DNA from: Nageia nagi
Lineage: Eukaryota; Pinophyta
Assembly (NCBI GenBank): GCA_050084985.1
Contig: JBITNC010000001.1
Coordinates: forward strand, 158,162,001 to 158,226,000
Direction: 5' to 3'
DNA: 64,000 bases
Shown: positions 33,834-46,813 of the stretch, one piece after another
Layout of the letters: every line of letters starts with the position of its first letter
How positions within the stretch are numbered: position 1 is the stretch's first letter
The notes under the pieces: model-generated
Told to the model about the DNA's origin: nothing
Seen by the model: only the letters and a program-made list of their open reading frames with translations
Databases searched by the model: none
Position numbers and translations under genes: made by a program

Positions 33834-34560
33834 TATTTTGGACCATTTTTTAAGTGTTTATTATTTGCATGAATGGCTTTTTACTTGGTTTATAGAACAA
33901 AATTTACTTAATTGAAAAAGTAGAACAACTTAATCAAAAAATAAGCATAAAGAGTCATATTTAAACATAGTAACAAATACTAAAATAATGTAATTTAATG
34001 AAACAACATACATTTTTGGCAAAGATGAACAAAATTAGATTTTAACAAACTAAAAAGTCACACTAATAGTAAATAAAATAGAGCAATAGTGCTAGAATCT
34101 AGAGGCAACGCTCAGGTATGGGATAGGAAATTATTCAGGAAAGAACAAAATTCAAGTGATTGGCCTAATTAAAAGAAAAAGAGGCCCATAGTCTAAAGAA
34201 TAGGTGGATAAATAAGATTTATAGTCTAGGTATCCACTCATCAAATTCATTAATATTTTTCCAAGTAATTATGAATTTTGATAAATGCACATAATATTTA
34301 TAAAGCAAAATACACATTTAAAAACCTAAAAATAAAATTTTCACTATTTTTATATTAGGAATGGAGTGACAGCACTAGGTTCCAGCACCATCACTCAGGT
34401 GGGTAAGGGAGGACAACTAATTTAAAATACAACAATATACAATTGCACAAAATGACAAAAAAGAAATATGAAAATGAAAAATACAAGGAAATGATTTATG
34501 GAATAGCTCAAACACCATAAACATCAAGTAACATACCTAGAATCAATGATTGTTGTACTT
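33834..34560. other. Unrecognised region
   Basis: No frame. Contains two more copies of the dispersed 'tagtgctagaatctag' / 'gcaccatcactcaggt' motif (34085-34120, 34366-34405). Confidence 0.35.
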
Positions 34561-34699
34561 TTTGTTGTGGTTTTGGTTAAGGGATACTCACATTGTTGGT
34601 ATGTAATTTCTTTCCATCATAATCAAGTTTTGCCTTCTTGAATTATGGGAATGGGTTGTTGAAAATCCTCAACATTGGATTTTGGGTATGCACTACTTT

Positions 34700-36060
34700 A
34701 GCCCTATGCCGCTACAAAACTTCAACTAAAACTTCATTGTCAAATTTAAATTTACCTTCATCATGCAAGTTTTGGATTATGTTTTTCAAATGGTAACATG
34801 CTTTTGTAGCATGAATGGATTATCTATGGAAATTACAAAAGAGGTGTGCTTGATAGCCTGAAGGTTTAATTTAGCGGAGAGGGGGGATCTCTTTCATTGG
34901 GGGATAATGGACTAAGTTCATGGCTACTAAAGCATCCAAGTCTTCACTAATGTTATCATGGAATTCAGTATATTATCTACATGATCTCCTAGGTTGCTAA
35001 ACTTCGATATCATTATGGCTCACTCTAGCAATCATTTTGACCTCAAGTTTGGTTTTATGTATCTTTATAGATTTATCAAGAAAATTAGATTTTTGAATGA
35101 AGTTTGCTTCCTATGGGACAAGGGTTCATTGAAAGCCTTGTGATGGGATTATTTACTAATCATATAATCTATTAACTTATCGTAATGATAATACTAAAAA
35201 TCTGAAAAGTCACATCTACAAGATAGCAACAAGGCTTGAAAAAGGACATGCTTCTTTTCTTTAGTAGGGATTTGTTCTTGGTTAGTTATTTTGGACCACC
35301 AAAAATGAAATTGCTAACAAGTTTACCTTACTTATATTTTAGGGTATACATGTTTAAGGGAGATGGTTCTTGGATTACAAACAAGTTATAATGATCCAAA
35401 AATGTCTTAACAAAATCAAAAAAACATAAAATACTTTCATTAGGCAGATTAGTAAACCACAAGAAAAATTCAGATTTCAAACTAAGAGGAAATAATTTAC
35501 CCAATAAATCATCATCATTTTCAAATGAAATAGCTTTTAAGTGATATCTTTACAAATGTACTCTAGGATAAGATTGACCATAAAATATAGTAAATGTTAC
35601 CTATTTTTCATACCTTTTCTCATAGATGCAATAGTAAAAGGGGTTCTCACTACCTCTTGAAACCATGATGGCAAACTTATTTTTACAAACCATAATGGAA
35701 TCCTTCTATTATTTTAACTACAGTAGCTATTGAAGTGCATCATTTGGAGCTACTTGTTGTGATGGTTTGCCATTATCTTTATGATTTTCCTTTGCTAAAC
35801 CTACAAACAAACCAAAACAATGAACCTTTTCTTGCTCTAAAGTTCTTACCATATTATTGACCATCTCCAATTTTCATTTTGGTGAAATAGTTGCAAACTC
35901 CCTATTGAGCTTCAAAAACTTCAATTCTTTCTTTAATATGAAAATTCTTCATCCCACCACTTGGTCTCCTTTTCACACCAAATGTTATGGTTGGATCAAT
36001 TTCATCCATCCAATACTCAAGGATGGTTAGCCTTTGAGGTGCTTCAAAGTTCATCTTCTA
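34700..36060 (-). pseudogene. Ty3/gypsy gag relic
   Basis: Minus strand. An N-terminal portion with ILEYWMDEIDPTITFGVKRR lies at ~35960-36030. The gag core, FENDDDLLGKLFPLSLKSEF followed by WFTNLPNESIL and then FLDHYNLFVIQEPSPLNMYT, lies at 35300-35540. A C-terminal connector with HATKACYHLKNIIQNLHDEG (~34750-34820) resembles the post-gag region of plant gypsy elements. Several stops and frameshifts. No downstream pol was recognised to its left. The core pattern (LFPLSLK...W...LP) is the standard Retrotrans_gag signature. Confidence 0.7.
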
Positions 36061-37558
36061 AGATATCAACTAACTCTTCTTAATCAATGTTATCTTCAAA
36101 CTCTTCATCATATGTAGGAAATACTTATTGAACAATGAAATCCCTAAGTAATGGAGCAATGATGATGGGTCTAATAGAATTTCTAGGATGTTATTGATTA
36201 CCAAGGGTCTAATTTGGTATTTGAGATTTGGGAATAGCATTAGGTATGAAAAATTATAACAAAGCAACTTGCAAAGGTTTGAAAATTTTGTACTCTTATC
36301 TATAAGGAGTTAAGGTCATATCATGTTGAGTTTATTGGATCATTTACCTCTATTTGGTATATTCAGGATCAATGTTTAGGGTTGATCATATGAGGTATTT
36401 AACTTTTGTATCGACTTCTTACAAGGTTTGAACAAGGAAAGGAAGGTATTCTTGCGCACATAATAATTTCCTACCTTATGGAATAGAGAAGATTTTGGTG
36501 AGTACCTCTAATGCATTTGATGGGAGTTCATCATTTTCTTCTTGATTATTTTTTGCATCTTTTTTTGTTGAGTGACTACAATCTTTCAAAGCACTACATA
36601 TTCATAGTTTAGGTGTAGTCTTCATACTCTTTCAATTTATCTTCTTGGTGCATTGGCATCATTCTTGCATGCCCTAGTCTTTTTAGGTTATATAGTTTGA
36701 CACTTAATATTTTCTTGATTTGAAGTAATTGGTGTATCTATTTTTGAAACAATTGAAATGAAGGATTAGTCCTATCCAAAACCATAAGGTTTTGGCATGA
36801 CTAGAGAAGGATAGCATGATATATCGAAAAGAAATTGGGTTTACCAATTGTTATAATCAAAATAAAAATAATTAGGGTTATTTGTAGAATATTCAATTTA
36901 ACTAATTAACCATGAAGTAATAGAAAATTGATGACATGAAAGATGATAATGATCTAATTGATCTTGACCTATCAAACTAGATTTATGAATGATACAAACC
37001 TATACTTTCCCTTTGATGATGATCAAAGGTGATATCTAATTGAAAGAGGACAAACAATGAGCTTCTTGAATCCAACCTCAACATAGCACCAACACTAGGA
37101 ATCTAAAAGCACTTCTTGGTTACCATTCTAGAATGCCTCTCCCTTTCACTTGATATCATCATCTCACCTTCAATGAAGGAAATATCACTCATGAATGAAT
37201 GAAAGATCACAAGAATGTAAATCTCAAAGTATAAATAATCTAGAAATGATAGGTGGTGTTAAGAAACATTGGTCAAGACTGACACAAGTATATTATCACC
37301 TATCAAAGATTTAGAATTATGCCATGTCATATCATATCTTTAATCATGCACAACCCCTTCACTTTTATAGGTAACAAGTATAGTGCTAAGGCTCCTTCTT
37401 AGCCTTATTATGATGTTGAGCTGACTTGTTATTGTAAAACATAAAGGTAGATGACAGTGCACATTGATAAGAGCATTAATTTAATAAATTAAATAAATTA
37501 TTTCAAATACCTAAAAGGGTATTTTAATTAAATTAAAATTTATTTTTAGGTGTTAACA
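36061..37558 (-). other. Probable 5' region of the gypsy element
   Basis: Minus-strand acidic frame traces at 36070-36160 (PTYDEEFEDNID pattern) lead into gag. The rest is non-coding. The block ends with the palindromic 'tgttaaca' (37551-37558), a common gypsy LTR terminus, exactly where CACTA transposase homology begins. An LTR is therefore likely here, but its partner was not located. Confidence 0.4.
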
Positions 37559-38788
37559 ATTTGAATAACTTGGTGTAACTTCTCCACTTCATATTTTTTT
37601 ATAATCCATGTGGGATCAGGTACATCTAGCATTCAATCTTCATTTTGGCCTAACCATAAGCGAGGCTTTATCTCAATTTTTTTAATTCATTTATCACTAC
37701 TTTACCATATAATTTTTTAGTTGTTGTAGACCAATATAAAGAAGATGTAACATTCTTTACAATATGCATAGGATCCATCAAATGTGTCACTCAAAATCCT
37801 TCCACTATGGAATTCTATAAAATACTGATAGCTTTTCATGCCTATAAACATGTATAAAATTAATCATAATATTATCAATAAAATAATGAAATTGAAATAT
37901 TATAGATGTGCATATTTTTTCCAACAATAATCTCACCTTTGGGTAATTCATTTTTGTCAATAATAATTTCATCATCTAGCCTTACAATAGTACCTTCCTC
38001 ATAGGCTCTTTGTCTAACTTCTAACACTTTTGTTGGTACTTTATCCACCAATCCATAAGAGTTATGTAACAAGGAATGGGGCTATTATCATTTTCATCAT
38101 AAATTTTATTTGTTCAAATTTTACTTTTTGTTGGCAAATGTTTTCTATGGCCAAGGTACTCCATCTTCTTAAAATGAGTTGAATATCTCGCTATGAGATG
38201 TTTTGCACACTATGAACAAGCATAATAACCTTTTATTTAAAGGCCTATAATAATTTTTACTAAATAATGCATAACTAATCATATGGTAAAAGAAAAATAA
38301 ATAATATATATTTTTAATATTTAAATTAATATGCATTTGTGATAAATATTATATATGCATATCTAAATGGATAGTAAGCCCTAGATAGGCATGTATAGTC
38401 CAACACGATATGGCATATAATTTGAATGACCTCTGATGGATAGGTCTAGATATTTCAATTATCTAAATTCCTTCTAATAAGAGCATAAATTCTTCAATTA
38501 TTGGTTCAATATAAACATCCATGTTTTTCACTTTATGCTTTCTAAGGACTATAAGAGCCAACATCAAATGTTATTTTCTTGCAGACATACATGGAGGTAT
38601 GTTATAATTAATTATAATAATAGGCTAACATGAATAAGTAGATGATTGTTACCCAAATGAATTAACACCATCCATTGTTAAATCCAATCTAACACTCCTA
38701 GGTTCAACTTAAAATTTATTGCGATACTTTTCCTCTATATATTTCATCGCTTTACTATCTGTAGGAATGCAAACTACACCATCTTCAT
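37559..38788 (-). pseudogene. CACTA (En/Spm) transposase tnp2, 3' half
   Basis: Minus strand, from 38783 leftward: DGVVCIPTDSKAMKYIEEKY, VEPRSVRLDLTMDGVNSFG, ARK*HLMLALIVLRKHKVKN and MDVYIEPIIEEFMLLLEGI, the Transposase_21 (tnp2) block that normally includes the NVRLGL.TDGFNPF signature. Further left are YGLVDKVPTKVLEVRQRAYE and a degraded block with NVT and LRPRLWLGQ-type residues up to 37565. Scattered stops and frameshifts. The gene is split: its 5' half is at 46814-47700, with Copia D between. Transposase would cut CACTA-ended elements; this copy cannot. Confidence 0.8.
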
Positions 38789-39265
38789 TGAAGAAATTAA
38801 CCCTTTCTAAATTAACTACTAATCTACTAAGATTTCAAGAAGGCACTTTCAACATCAACATAATAGTATAATAACTAAGGCCAATCATACAAATAACATA
38901 AGATATAAAATGGTTCTTCCCTCATTGGGAGTATGTCCACTAACTAAGATCTTCTTATTCACAAGGACCTCTCTTACAAAATCTTATCTCTCTCACACAC
39001 ACTCTAAACATATAGCAAAGCTTGCATTACAATTGTGTAACTAGAGAAGGGGAGAGTTCTTCTCTTTTTATAAGAAGAAAACCTCTCTATAATTAATCCC
39101 TTTTCTATTAGTAATATTTTACCTATTTTTAACCTCATACCTATTTTTAATCTTTCTCTTATTTTTATTCTTTTAATACTTTAAGGTATCTAATGATACT
39201 TTACATATTAAGTAAATTTACATTAAAGAGAAATATTACACAATATTACATTATAAATTTTAACA
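38789..39265 (-). repeat. 3' LTR of Copia D (477 bp)
   Basis: Plus-strand ends TGAAGAAATTAACCC and TTTTAACA. Matches the 5' LTR closely through 'gcaaagcttgcattacaatt' and 'gtgtaactagagaagggga'. Confidence 0.9.
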
Positions 39266-40720
39266 TTCCCCCTTAATGTAATATTGGGATAGAGCATAGA
39301 GAGAAGTAGAAGTTAGAGTAAGAGAGACTTCTCCTCCAAAGTGATACAAGCAGAGATGAGAACTTTACATCATTGAGAAATAAGAAAGATCTTAGTTTGA
39401 GACTCATTACAATACCATTTGAAAAAATGGTTTACAATACAACCATTAACCATAACTAGTTTCACTATAAGTGTAGTCGATCAACACTAAGTTGACATAT
39501 GAGCCTCCATGAGCCTGCCCACATAAAGTAAGTAACCTGCACTCTCAAGATGAAACCTGCAAGCTACAAGTAACTCATAAACAAGATCAATTAAATGCAT
39601 CATATAACATTCATATCAATAATAAGATAAATAAACTAAGTAATGTCATCCATAAATTGATCAATGATGCCGTATAAATCATCACTAAGATGCCAAGCTA
39701 ATACTTATAGTCATCTATTGTATATAGAAACATGTGTTGATCAATAACAAAAAAGTGTAAGTGCATATATAAGTTACTCACATATGGATAACCAAACAGT
39801 GCTAACAAACACATACCAATTCCTCACATAGTGATAGCAAAACAAAATGTACCATGAGTTCCTCATATAGAGTGAATTAACCACAAAGGTGTATATTTAG
39901 ATCAACACTATACAACAAAAATAGCCTCCTTATTACTTAAAAAATGGATTTATAATAATTCTTTATTTGCAATTTAACATCAAAAAATAAGGTAAACATA
40001 TTTAATGAAACTTTATCCATTCACATGCATTAGGACAAAATATTAAATCATGCATTTAAAAAAGTTTTATCCACTTAGTAAAAACATGCACTAGGACAAA
40101 AAAAAAATAAAGCATGCATTTAAACATTTTTTCCAACCACATATCAAGCATGCATTAAGATAAAACAACATTAATTAACATTAACCCATGCATAATTAAT
40201 TAACTTTAATCTATGCATAAAATTAACATTAACCTATACAATAATATTAATCTATGCATGATTAATTAATTCTCCACTTTTTATCTTAAAGGCATGCTAA
40301 AATAAGTTTCTTAAAAATAACTTAACACTATATAGCAAAACTAGCCTCCTAGAGATGAAGTTATCATCACAAACATAAATTCAACCTTCACTTCCCCTTC
40401 AAGATAACTTCACTACCATAAAAAATTTTCAAAATGTGCATAACAAAGTTTCTAAAGTAGCTAGTGAATAAATCAAGAGAGACAAAGTCAGATGAACAGA
40501 GCTGCAATTGTTGCATCAAGAACTTTCTCCCTCATACAATGTGCTTGGATTTGAGGTACACTATAATTCATCACTAAGATGTCAAGCCCATACTTATAGT
40601 TACCAAATAGAGGAATGTATAAACACAGTATACAAACTAAATAAAAGTTCAACAACTTTATTAAGAAGAAAAAAATTACAATGGATTCAATAAGAATTCA
40701 ACATTTACTCTATTTTTTAG
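39266..40720 (-). other. Copia D 3' non-coding region with inserted leader patch
   Basis: Polypurine tract ('ttcccccttaatg' on plus) at 39266. The block 39280-39620 is homologous to Copia C. 39925-40315 is a near copy of the element's own leader (44825-45215). The words 'actatacaacaaaaatagcc' (~39907) and 'actatatagcaaaactagcc' (~40328) bracket the patch, and 'tcatcactaagatg.caag' occurs at 39680 and 40567. Confidence 0.75.
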
Positions 40721-42300
40721 GGCAACTTCACCAACCCAATAGACTCCTTGGGCTTAAAGAACTAAGCTTTAGGAAGGGGCTTGGTGAACAAATCAGCAAA
40801 GTTTAGGACTGATGGACAATACTGCAAGTGTATAAGACCATCTAGAATCTTCTCTCTGATAGAGTGGGTTTGAATTTTTATATGTTTTTTTTTAATAGAA
40901 AGGATGATTATTTACCAAAGCAATAATTGACTTATTACCTGAAGAAATTTGAGATGGAAAAACTTGCTTATGCCTAATTTCTTTTAGAATATACCTCAAT
41001 CAAATGGCTTCTTGCCCTACAACTAAAATTACATGATATTTAGCCTTAATGGTAGAGAGAGCAATAGTAGGCTACTTCTTGGAAATCCAAGAGATAGCAC
41101 CTGAAGCAATGTTAGACACATAAGCAGAGGTTGATTTTTTGTTATCTATATCTCCCCCATAGTCAAAATCTAAGAATACTAAGAGAACAAATGAGGGCAA
41201 CTTATCATACTTGAGAGCAAGATCCTTAGTACCTGTAAACATACCTAAAACATTGCTTAATAACATTAAAATACTTAACATAAGGCTTTTACATAAAGTG
41301 AGCCATCAAATTCATGGTAAAGGTAATATCAGGCCTAGAGATAGTCAAATAGAGGAGACTACCAATTAGTTATCTCTAAGCCATAGCATCTACCAAATGA
41401 AAGTTGAAACAAAGAGAGAAAGTGATTTTAGGAGAGATTGGGATTGCAGCATGCTTGCACTTCTCTATTCAAAACTTTTACAAGATATATGAGAAATACT
41501 TGGATTGATTAAGGTAGGTACAATTCTTGTATTAGTACACTTACATACCAAGGTAGTAGTGCAATAGACCAAGATTGGTTATTTCAAAAGTTGCCTTAAA
41601 TTTGGATATGTAGTCTTGTATGAGGACTATATTATTCCCTGTAATTAACAAATCATCTACATTGAGAAGAATCAAGATCAAGTCTTATCCTTGGTTGAGT
41701 ACATAAAGATCTATGTCAAAGAAGCATTTAGAAAACCTAATATCCTCAAAGTATCCTAAAATATTTTTGTACCAAGCCCTTGGTGCTTGCTTAAGTGCAT
41801 ATAAGGACTTTTTTAACTTGCAAATAAAAGATTCTTTGCCTTCCACAATAAACCCTTCTAGTTGACTCATGTAGATTTACACATCTAATTCACCATTGAG
41901 AAAAGCACTATTGACATCAAGTTGTAAGACTTTTCATCTATGAGCTATTGAAAGAGCAAGGATTATCCTAAGAGTAGGCATCTTTACCATTGGAGCAAAG
42001 GTTTTTTCATAATCAACTTCATATTTTTAAACAAAATTGTTAGCTACTAACCTTGGTTTGTATTTCTCAATCTCTTAAACTGATTTATATTTGATATAAA
42101 TCCATTTGTTACCAATCACATTTTGTTCATAAGGATAAGGAACTAAATTCTAAGTTTAATTCTTCATAAGAGCCTCATACTCCACATTCATCTAGAACTT
42201 ATGCTTTGAAGCTTCTTTGTAGGATGAGGATTGATTCTTGCAATCAATTTTGGTAAATAAGGATTTATTAACGGTCATACTCCTTGCTATCTTTTGTATT
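40721..42300 (-). pseudogene. Copia D RNase H and reverse transcriptase
   Basis: Minus strand. RNase H: LDFDYGGDIDNKKSTSAYVS then NIASGAISW (~41075-41165). RT: QLEGFIVEGKESFICKLKKS and LYALKQAPRAWYK (41740-41870), with NVDDLLITGNN (~41640-41665), where the Tyr of YVDD is Asn. A KYEVDYEKTFAPMVKM-type block is at ~41975-42030. The longest open segments are ~60-70 codons between stops. Order and strand agree with the LTRs. Confidence 0.85.
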
Positions 42301-43050
42301 GGAGAGTTTTATTCCTTAGGTGACATATCCACATTAACATCCAACCAAATAGGATCAATAGAAGAATCATATCCTCATCTAGGTTCTCATAAGAAGTAAA
42401 CTCTTTAGGTAGTTCATTGAACTTTACATCTCTTGACACAAAGACTGCATGGAAGGAAGGTTAGTATAGCCTGTAACCTTTATGTTGATTGTCACAACCC
42501 ACAAAGATACACTTTTTAGATCTTTTATCCATCTTCTTTCTTTTCTCAGAAAAAATAAAGGCATAAGCATCATAACCAAAGATCCTAAAGTGAGATATGT
42601 CAGTTTTATTTCTTATCCATACCTCATACAAAGTTTTACCTTCAACTACTTTTGAAGGACACCTATTTAAGATGTAGATTGCAGTATTTACAGCTTCACC
42701 CCATAAAAAACTAGGAAGATCTCCCAACATACATCTAGTTATTTCTTGAATGGCTCTATTTTTTTTTCAACTACACCATTCTATTGAGGAGTGTAAGGGA
42801 TAGTAAACTACCTCTTGATTTTTTACCTGGTACAAAAATTATTAAATTCATTGTTATTATACTCACCCCCTTTATCAAATCTTAACATCTTGATTTCTAA
42901 TCCAAACTAATTTTCTACCAAAGCTTTGAAATCTTTGAACCTATCAAAGGTTTGATCCTTGTACTCAATAAGTTAACCAAATATCATCTTACTAAAGTCA
43001 TCAATAAAAATCAAAAATTAACCTATAAAATTTGAATGCACAGGCTGATA
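42301..43050 (-). pseudogene. Copia D integrase (N-terminal part missing)
   Basis: Minus strand, 42461-42730 is open: MLGDLPSFLWGEAVNTAIYI, CPSKVVEGKTLYEVW, FRIFGYDAYAFIFSEKRKK and CIFVGCDNQHKGYRLY, the C-terminal integrase module. Upstream traces of GGEYNNNEFNNF and NGVVEKK (~42760-42870) give the second Asp and catalytic Glu region. Homology ends near 43050; the zinc-binding N-terminus and the first Asp are absent. Confidence 0.82.
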
Positions 43051-44000
43051 AGGTTTAGTGTAATTGTTTCCCTATCTTTCTCATATATATATACACTACC
43101 ATAAGAAATTATTTATCTAAAATATAGTTACATATATGTTTAGAAAGGTCAAACAAATTACCTTTACCAACTTCCAAACTCATAGTCATTACGTTATTTT
43201 TAATAACTAATGCACCATTCATAAGCGAAGTTTCAAATATATAAGTCAATCATTAAGGTATTTTTATCATAAAATTAAAATCTATACAAAATCTTTAAAT
43301 CAAATGCCTTATTTACTATGCCATAAGATAATATTTACTTAACCATGATATCTTTACTATCAAAATCCATAAGTAAGATTCTTTATAGAGATGTATAAAT
43401 CATAAATAATGCCAACTTGACCATGCTACTAGTCAAGATGCAAATGATAGATGAAGGTAGAATTAATCCATTAACAAGGTTTCAACTTCCATTAATGCAT
43501 AAATACACTTTCAATAAGAGAAGTAAATCGGAATTTATCCATAATGGATAAACTTTCTACTCATAGAAGTAAAGTGGCATAAAGTGAACCTTCAATTCTA
43601 GAGAAGGGGTGAACCACTCCATCAAATTTTTAACCATGAGGAAGGGAAAACCTTTTTAACCACTCCATCAAAACTTTGCAACTATGGAGACAAGCGAATC
43701 TTTTCATTACTCCATCAAAAACTTACAACCATAGAGAAGGGTGAACCTTTTAACTACTCCATAAAAAATTTGTACCTATGGAGAAGGGTGAACCTTTTGA
43801 ATATCCATCAAAAATTTGTACCTATGGAGAAGGGAAAACCTTTTAACTACTCCATCAAAATTTGCAACTATGGATATCAACAAGTGCATTATCATTATTT
43901 AGCAAGAGTTTTCATCCAACCAAGGATACAAGAAAAAAATTCATAATTATATAAACTAATGTGCACATTTTCATCACAATCCATAAAAAATGATTATTAA
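43051..44000 (-). other. Copia D spacer replacing gag-protease
   Basis: Non-coding. Contains six copies of a ~47-bp unit (43590-43878). Also contains 'gccaacttgaccatgctact' (~43412), the reverse complement of a block in element B (~12091). Confidence 0.65.
43590..43878. repeat. ~47-bp tandem repeat, six copies (Copia D)
   Basis: Unit 'gaagggtgaaccttttaact' + 'actccatcaaaaatttg.a.ctatgga'. Same unit as 11908-12045 in element B, on the opposite strand. Confidence 0.85.
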
Positions 44001-46347
44001 AATATATGCATCATTATTGTAAACTAAATCTTTACATGAGCAAAGATAATCAACATGTACATAATCAAATATCCATATATCCAACATTTTATCATCACTA
44101 AATATCACTAGGGGAGAGAATAGTTGAGGTTATTTTCTTATAAATTAAGCCTTCACTCGAATGCCCATAAGGAGCCTAGGTTCTACCAATCCTTAATTAG
44201 TTCCCTTTGGACAACGATATACTCTCATAATGAGAAGTACAAATTATTTTTCAAAGTTGTGATGGATGTTGGATCGGCCAAATTAATTATCTTAATTAAG
44301 TTTTCAATTTTTCTCTTAGGTTATCAAGATAATGCTTGAATGGATGGGTAGACATGTGGTATCACTACATACATGCTTGTCCACCTATATGGAGTTAAAT
44401 ATATACCAACAAAGGAATTAAGATCAATTAAGAAGTACAAACATTTTACCACTTGGATCGTCAAATTAAAAGGCTTCAATCTGCCTTATCCTCACCTCAT
44501 GGCTCCCCAAACAAGTCATGTTGCAAAAAAAAATGTGTGAATGTGTTCATTTTAGGGGGAAGTAATTTTTAATATTTGCATACTTTGCATATAAAGTAAA
44601 AGTGCAAAATAAACAAAATTCTTTAAAAAATGAAACTACATCCAACATCATCCATAAATATGAACCAAAGAGTCCAATGGGTTTTATTACAACCCCTAAT
44701 GGATCTCTTCACAAAAATTCCTTAATTTTAAGTAACAACAAATGAGCCTAATAGTCTAATAGGTTTTGTCACAACCCTTAATGGAACTCTTTACAAAGTT
44801 TTATTATCAAAAATGAAGAATTCTCCCCCTTGTTACTTAAAAAATGGACTTAAAATAATTCCTTATTTGCAATTTAACATTAAGAAATAAGGCAAAAATA
44901 TTTAAAGAAACTTTATCCATTCACATGCATTAGGAAAAAATATTAAATTATGTATTTAAAAAAGTTTTATCCACTTAGCAAAAACATGTACTAGGAAAAA
45001 AAATTAAAACATGCATTTAAACATTTTGTTCAACCACATATCAAGCATGCATTAAGATAAAACAACATTAATTAACATTAACCCATACATAATTAATTAA
45101 CCTTAAGCTATGCATAAAAGTAACATTAACTTATGCAATAATATTAATCTATGCATGATTAATTAATTCCCCACTTTTTATCTTAAAGGCATGCTAAAAT
45201 AAGTTCCTTAAAAATAACTTGCATTTAAGGTAAAAATAGCAAATAAAGAAATATACTTAAAAATAGTCCATACTTAAAAAACACACCTTTCTAAAATAAG
45301 ATTTTTCGAAGAAGTTTTAAAAAATAACAAAGAATATCTTCCCCTTAAAAAAAAATCTGGTTTAAAAATAATACCCCCCCTTAAAAATAGATTCTCCATT
45401 TTTAAATAAAATAGGTACTAGTATTTTAAAAAATATATACATATAGATATATATTTTAAAAAATCTTATAAAAAATTTTAAATTAAGAAAAAAATTGATT
45501 AAATATATTATTTATTATTTTTTTAATATAAAAAAACTAAACATTTAAAAAAAAATTAAAGGGGTTGCACACCCCTGGGAGGCGGCCAACCCAGGGCTGT
45601 GTGTGCCCCTTTAGGGGGTAGTCAGCCTAGGGTTATGCATGCTCGGTTGTGCATGATTGCCATTATTATTCTTATTTTAATTAAAATAAACTTTAAATAA
45701 AATATATATATATATATATATTTAAAAAAAAACTATTTTTAGACAAATTTTTAAAGACTATAAAAAAATATTTTTAATAAAAAATAATTTTTTTTACTAA
45801 AACTATTTAAAAAATATAGTTTTTTCCAAACTGTAAAAAAAATACAGTTTTACAAAAATTGTAAAAAAATATGGTATATATATTTTTTTAAATATATACA
45901 TGTGTTTTTATTTTTACATATATATTAGTATGTAAAATTTTTGTAGTAATAAAATTATAGTTAAAAAATTTGCAAAATTTTTTAATCAAACCTACACTTA
46001 GTAGCAACTTTCAAATTTAAACTATAATAACAATCTAGCTAAATTTAAACAAAAATTGCATATTATTGCTACACATTAAGCAATTTAGTTAAAAAATTGC
46101 AACTTAACAAACTAGAATAATGCATAGCAATAACATTAGATTAAACTAACACGTTAGTATAAATAATATCTACTTTGAACAAATTTTGCTAAATAAAACT
46201 TTATAACCAAAGAATTAAAAGGGTTAGTAATAAAACAAAATTTGATAATGGAGGGAAATTATACCTTCAAGCCCTTTTACCTCAATAAAGTATATAGAGA
46301 AAGAAGAAGAATGACCTTAAAAGATGTTGAAGAGGAGCCTCCAACCT
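44001..46347 (-). other. Copia D leader
   Basis: Non-coding. Holds the family leader blocks at 44140-44380 and 44825-45215. A GC-rich block is at 45561-45655 within AT-rich sequence, followed by A/T runs to the primer-binding site. Confidence 0.6.
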
Positions 46348-46360
46348 GGCTGTGATACCA
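46348..46360 (-). other. Primer-binding site of Copia D
   Basis: Plus-strand 'ggctgtgatacca' reads TGGTATCACAGCC on the minus strand, one change from the initiator tRNA-Met site, two bases from the LTR. Confidence 0.85.
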
Positions 46361-46362
46361 AT

Positions 46363-46813
46363 TGAAGAAATTAACCCTTTTTGAATTAACTACTAATCTA
46401 CCAAAATCTCAAGAAGGCACTTTCAACATCAACATAATAACACAATAACTAAATCCAATCACACAAATAACACAAAATATAAAGTGGTTCCTCCCTCCTT
46501 GGGAGGACTTCCATTAACTAAGATCTTCTTATTCTCAAGGACCTCTCTTACAAAATCTCTTCTCTCTCTCACACACACTCTAAACCTATAGCAAAGCTTG
46601 CATTACAATTGTGTAACTAGAGAAGGGGAGGGTTCTTCTCTTTTTATAAGAAGAAACCCACTCTATAATTAATCTCTTTTCTTTTTTTAATCCTTTACCT
46701 ATTTTTAATCCTTCTCCTATTTTTATTCCCTTAATACTTTAAGGTATATAATAATACTTTAAGTATTAAGTGAATTTACATTAAGAAGAAATATTACATT
46801 ACAAATTATAACA
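46363..46813 (-). repeat. 5' LTR of Copia D (451 bp)
   Basis: Plus-strand ends TGAAGAAATTAACCC and AATTATAACA. Pairs with 38789-39265. Confidence 0.9.

Larger units (their letters stand above)
38789..46813 (-). mobile_element. Copia element D (8.0 kb, inactive, gag lost)
   Basis: LTRs at 38789-39265 (3') and 46363-46813 (5'), polypurine tract, RNase H, RT and integrase, leader, and a degenerate tRNA-Met primer-binding site at 46348-46360. Flanks are 'ttcat' (38784-38788) and 'ttcac' (46814-46818), a 5-bp duplication with one mismatch. Removing the element with one copy of the duplication puts the two halves of the CACTA transposase back in the same frame, so the boundaries are secure. Gag, protease and the N-terminal part of integrase are replaced by a non-coding spacer shared with element B. 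Confidence 0.9.
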
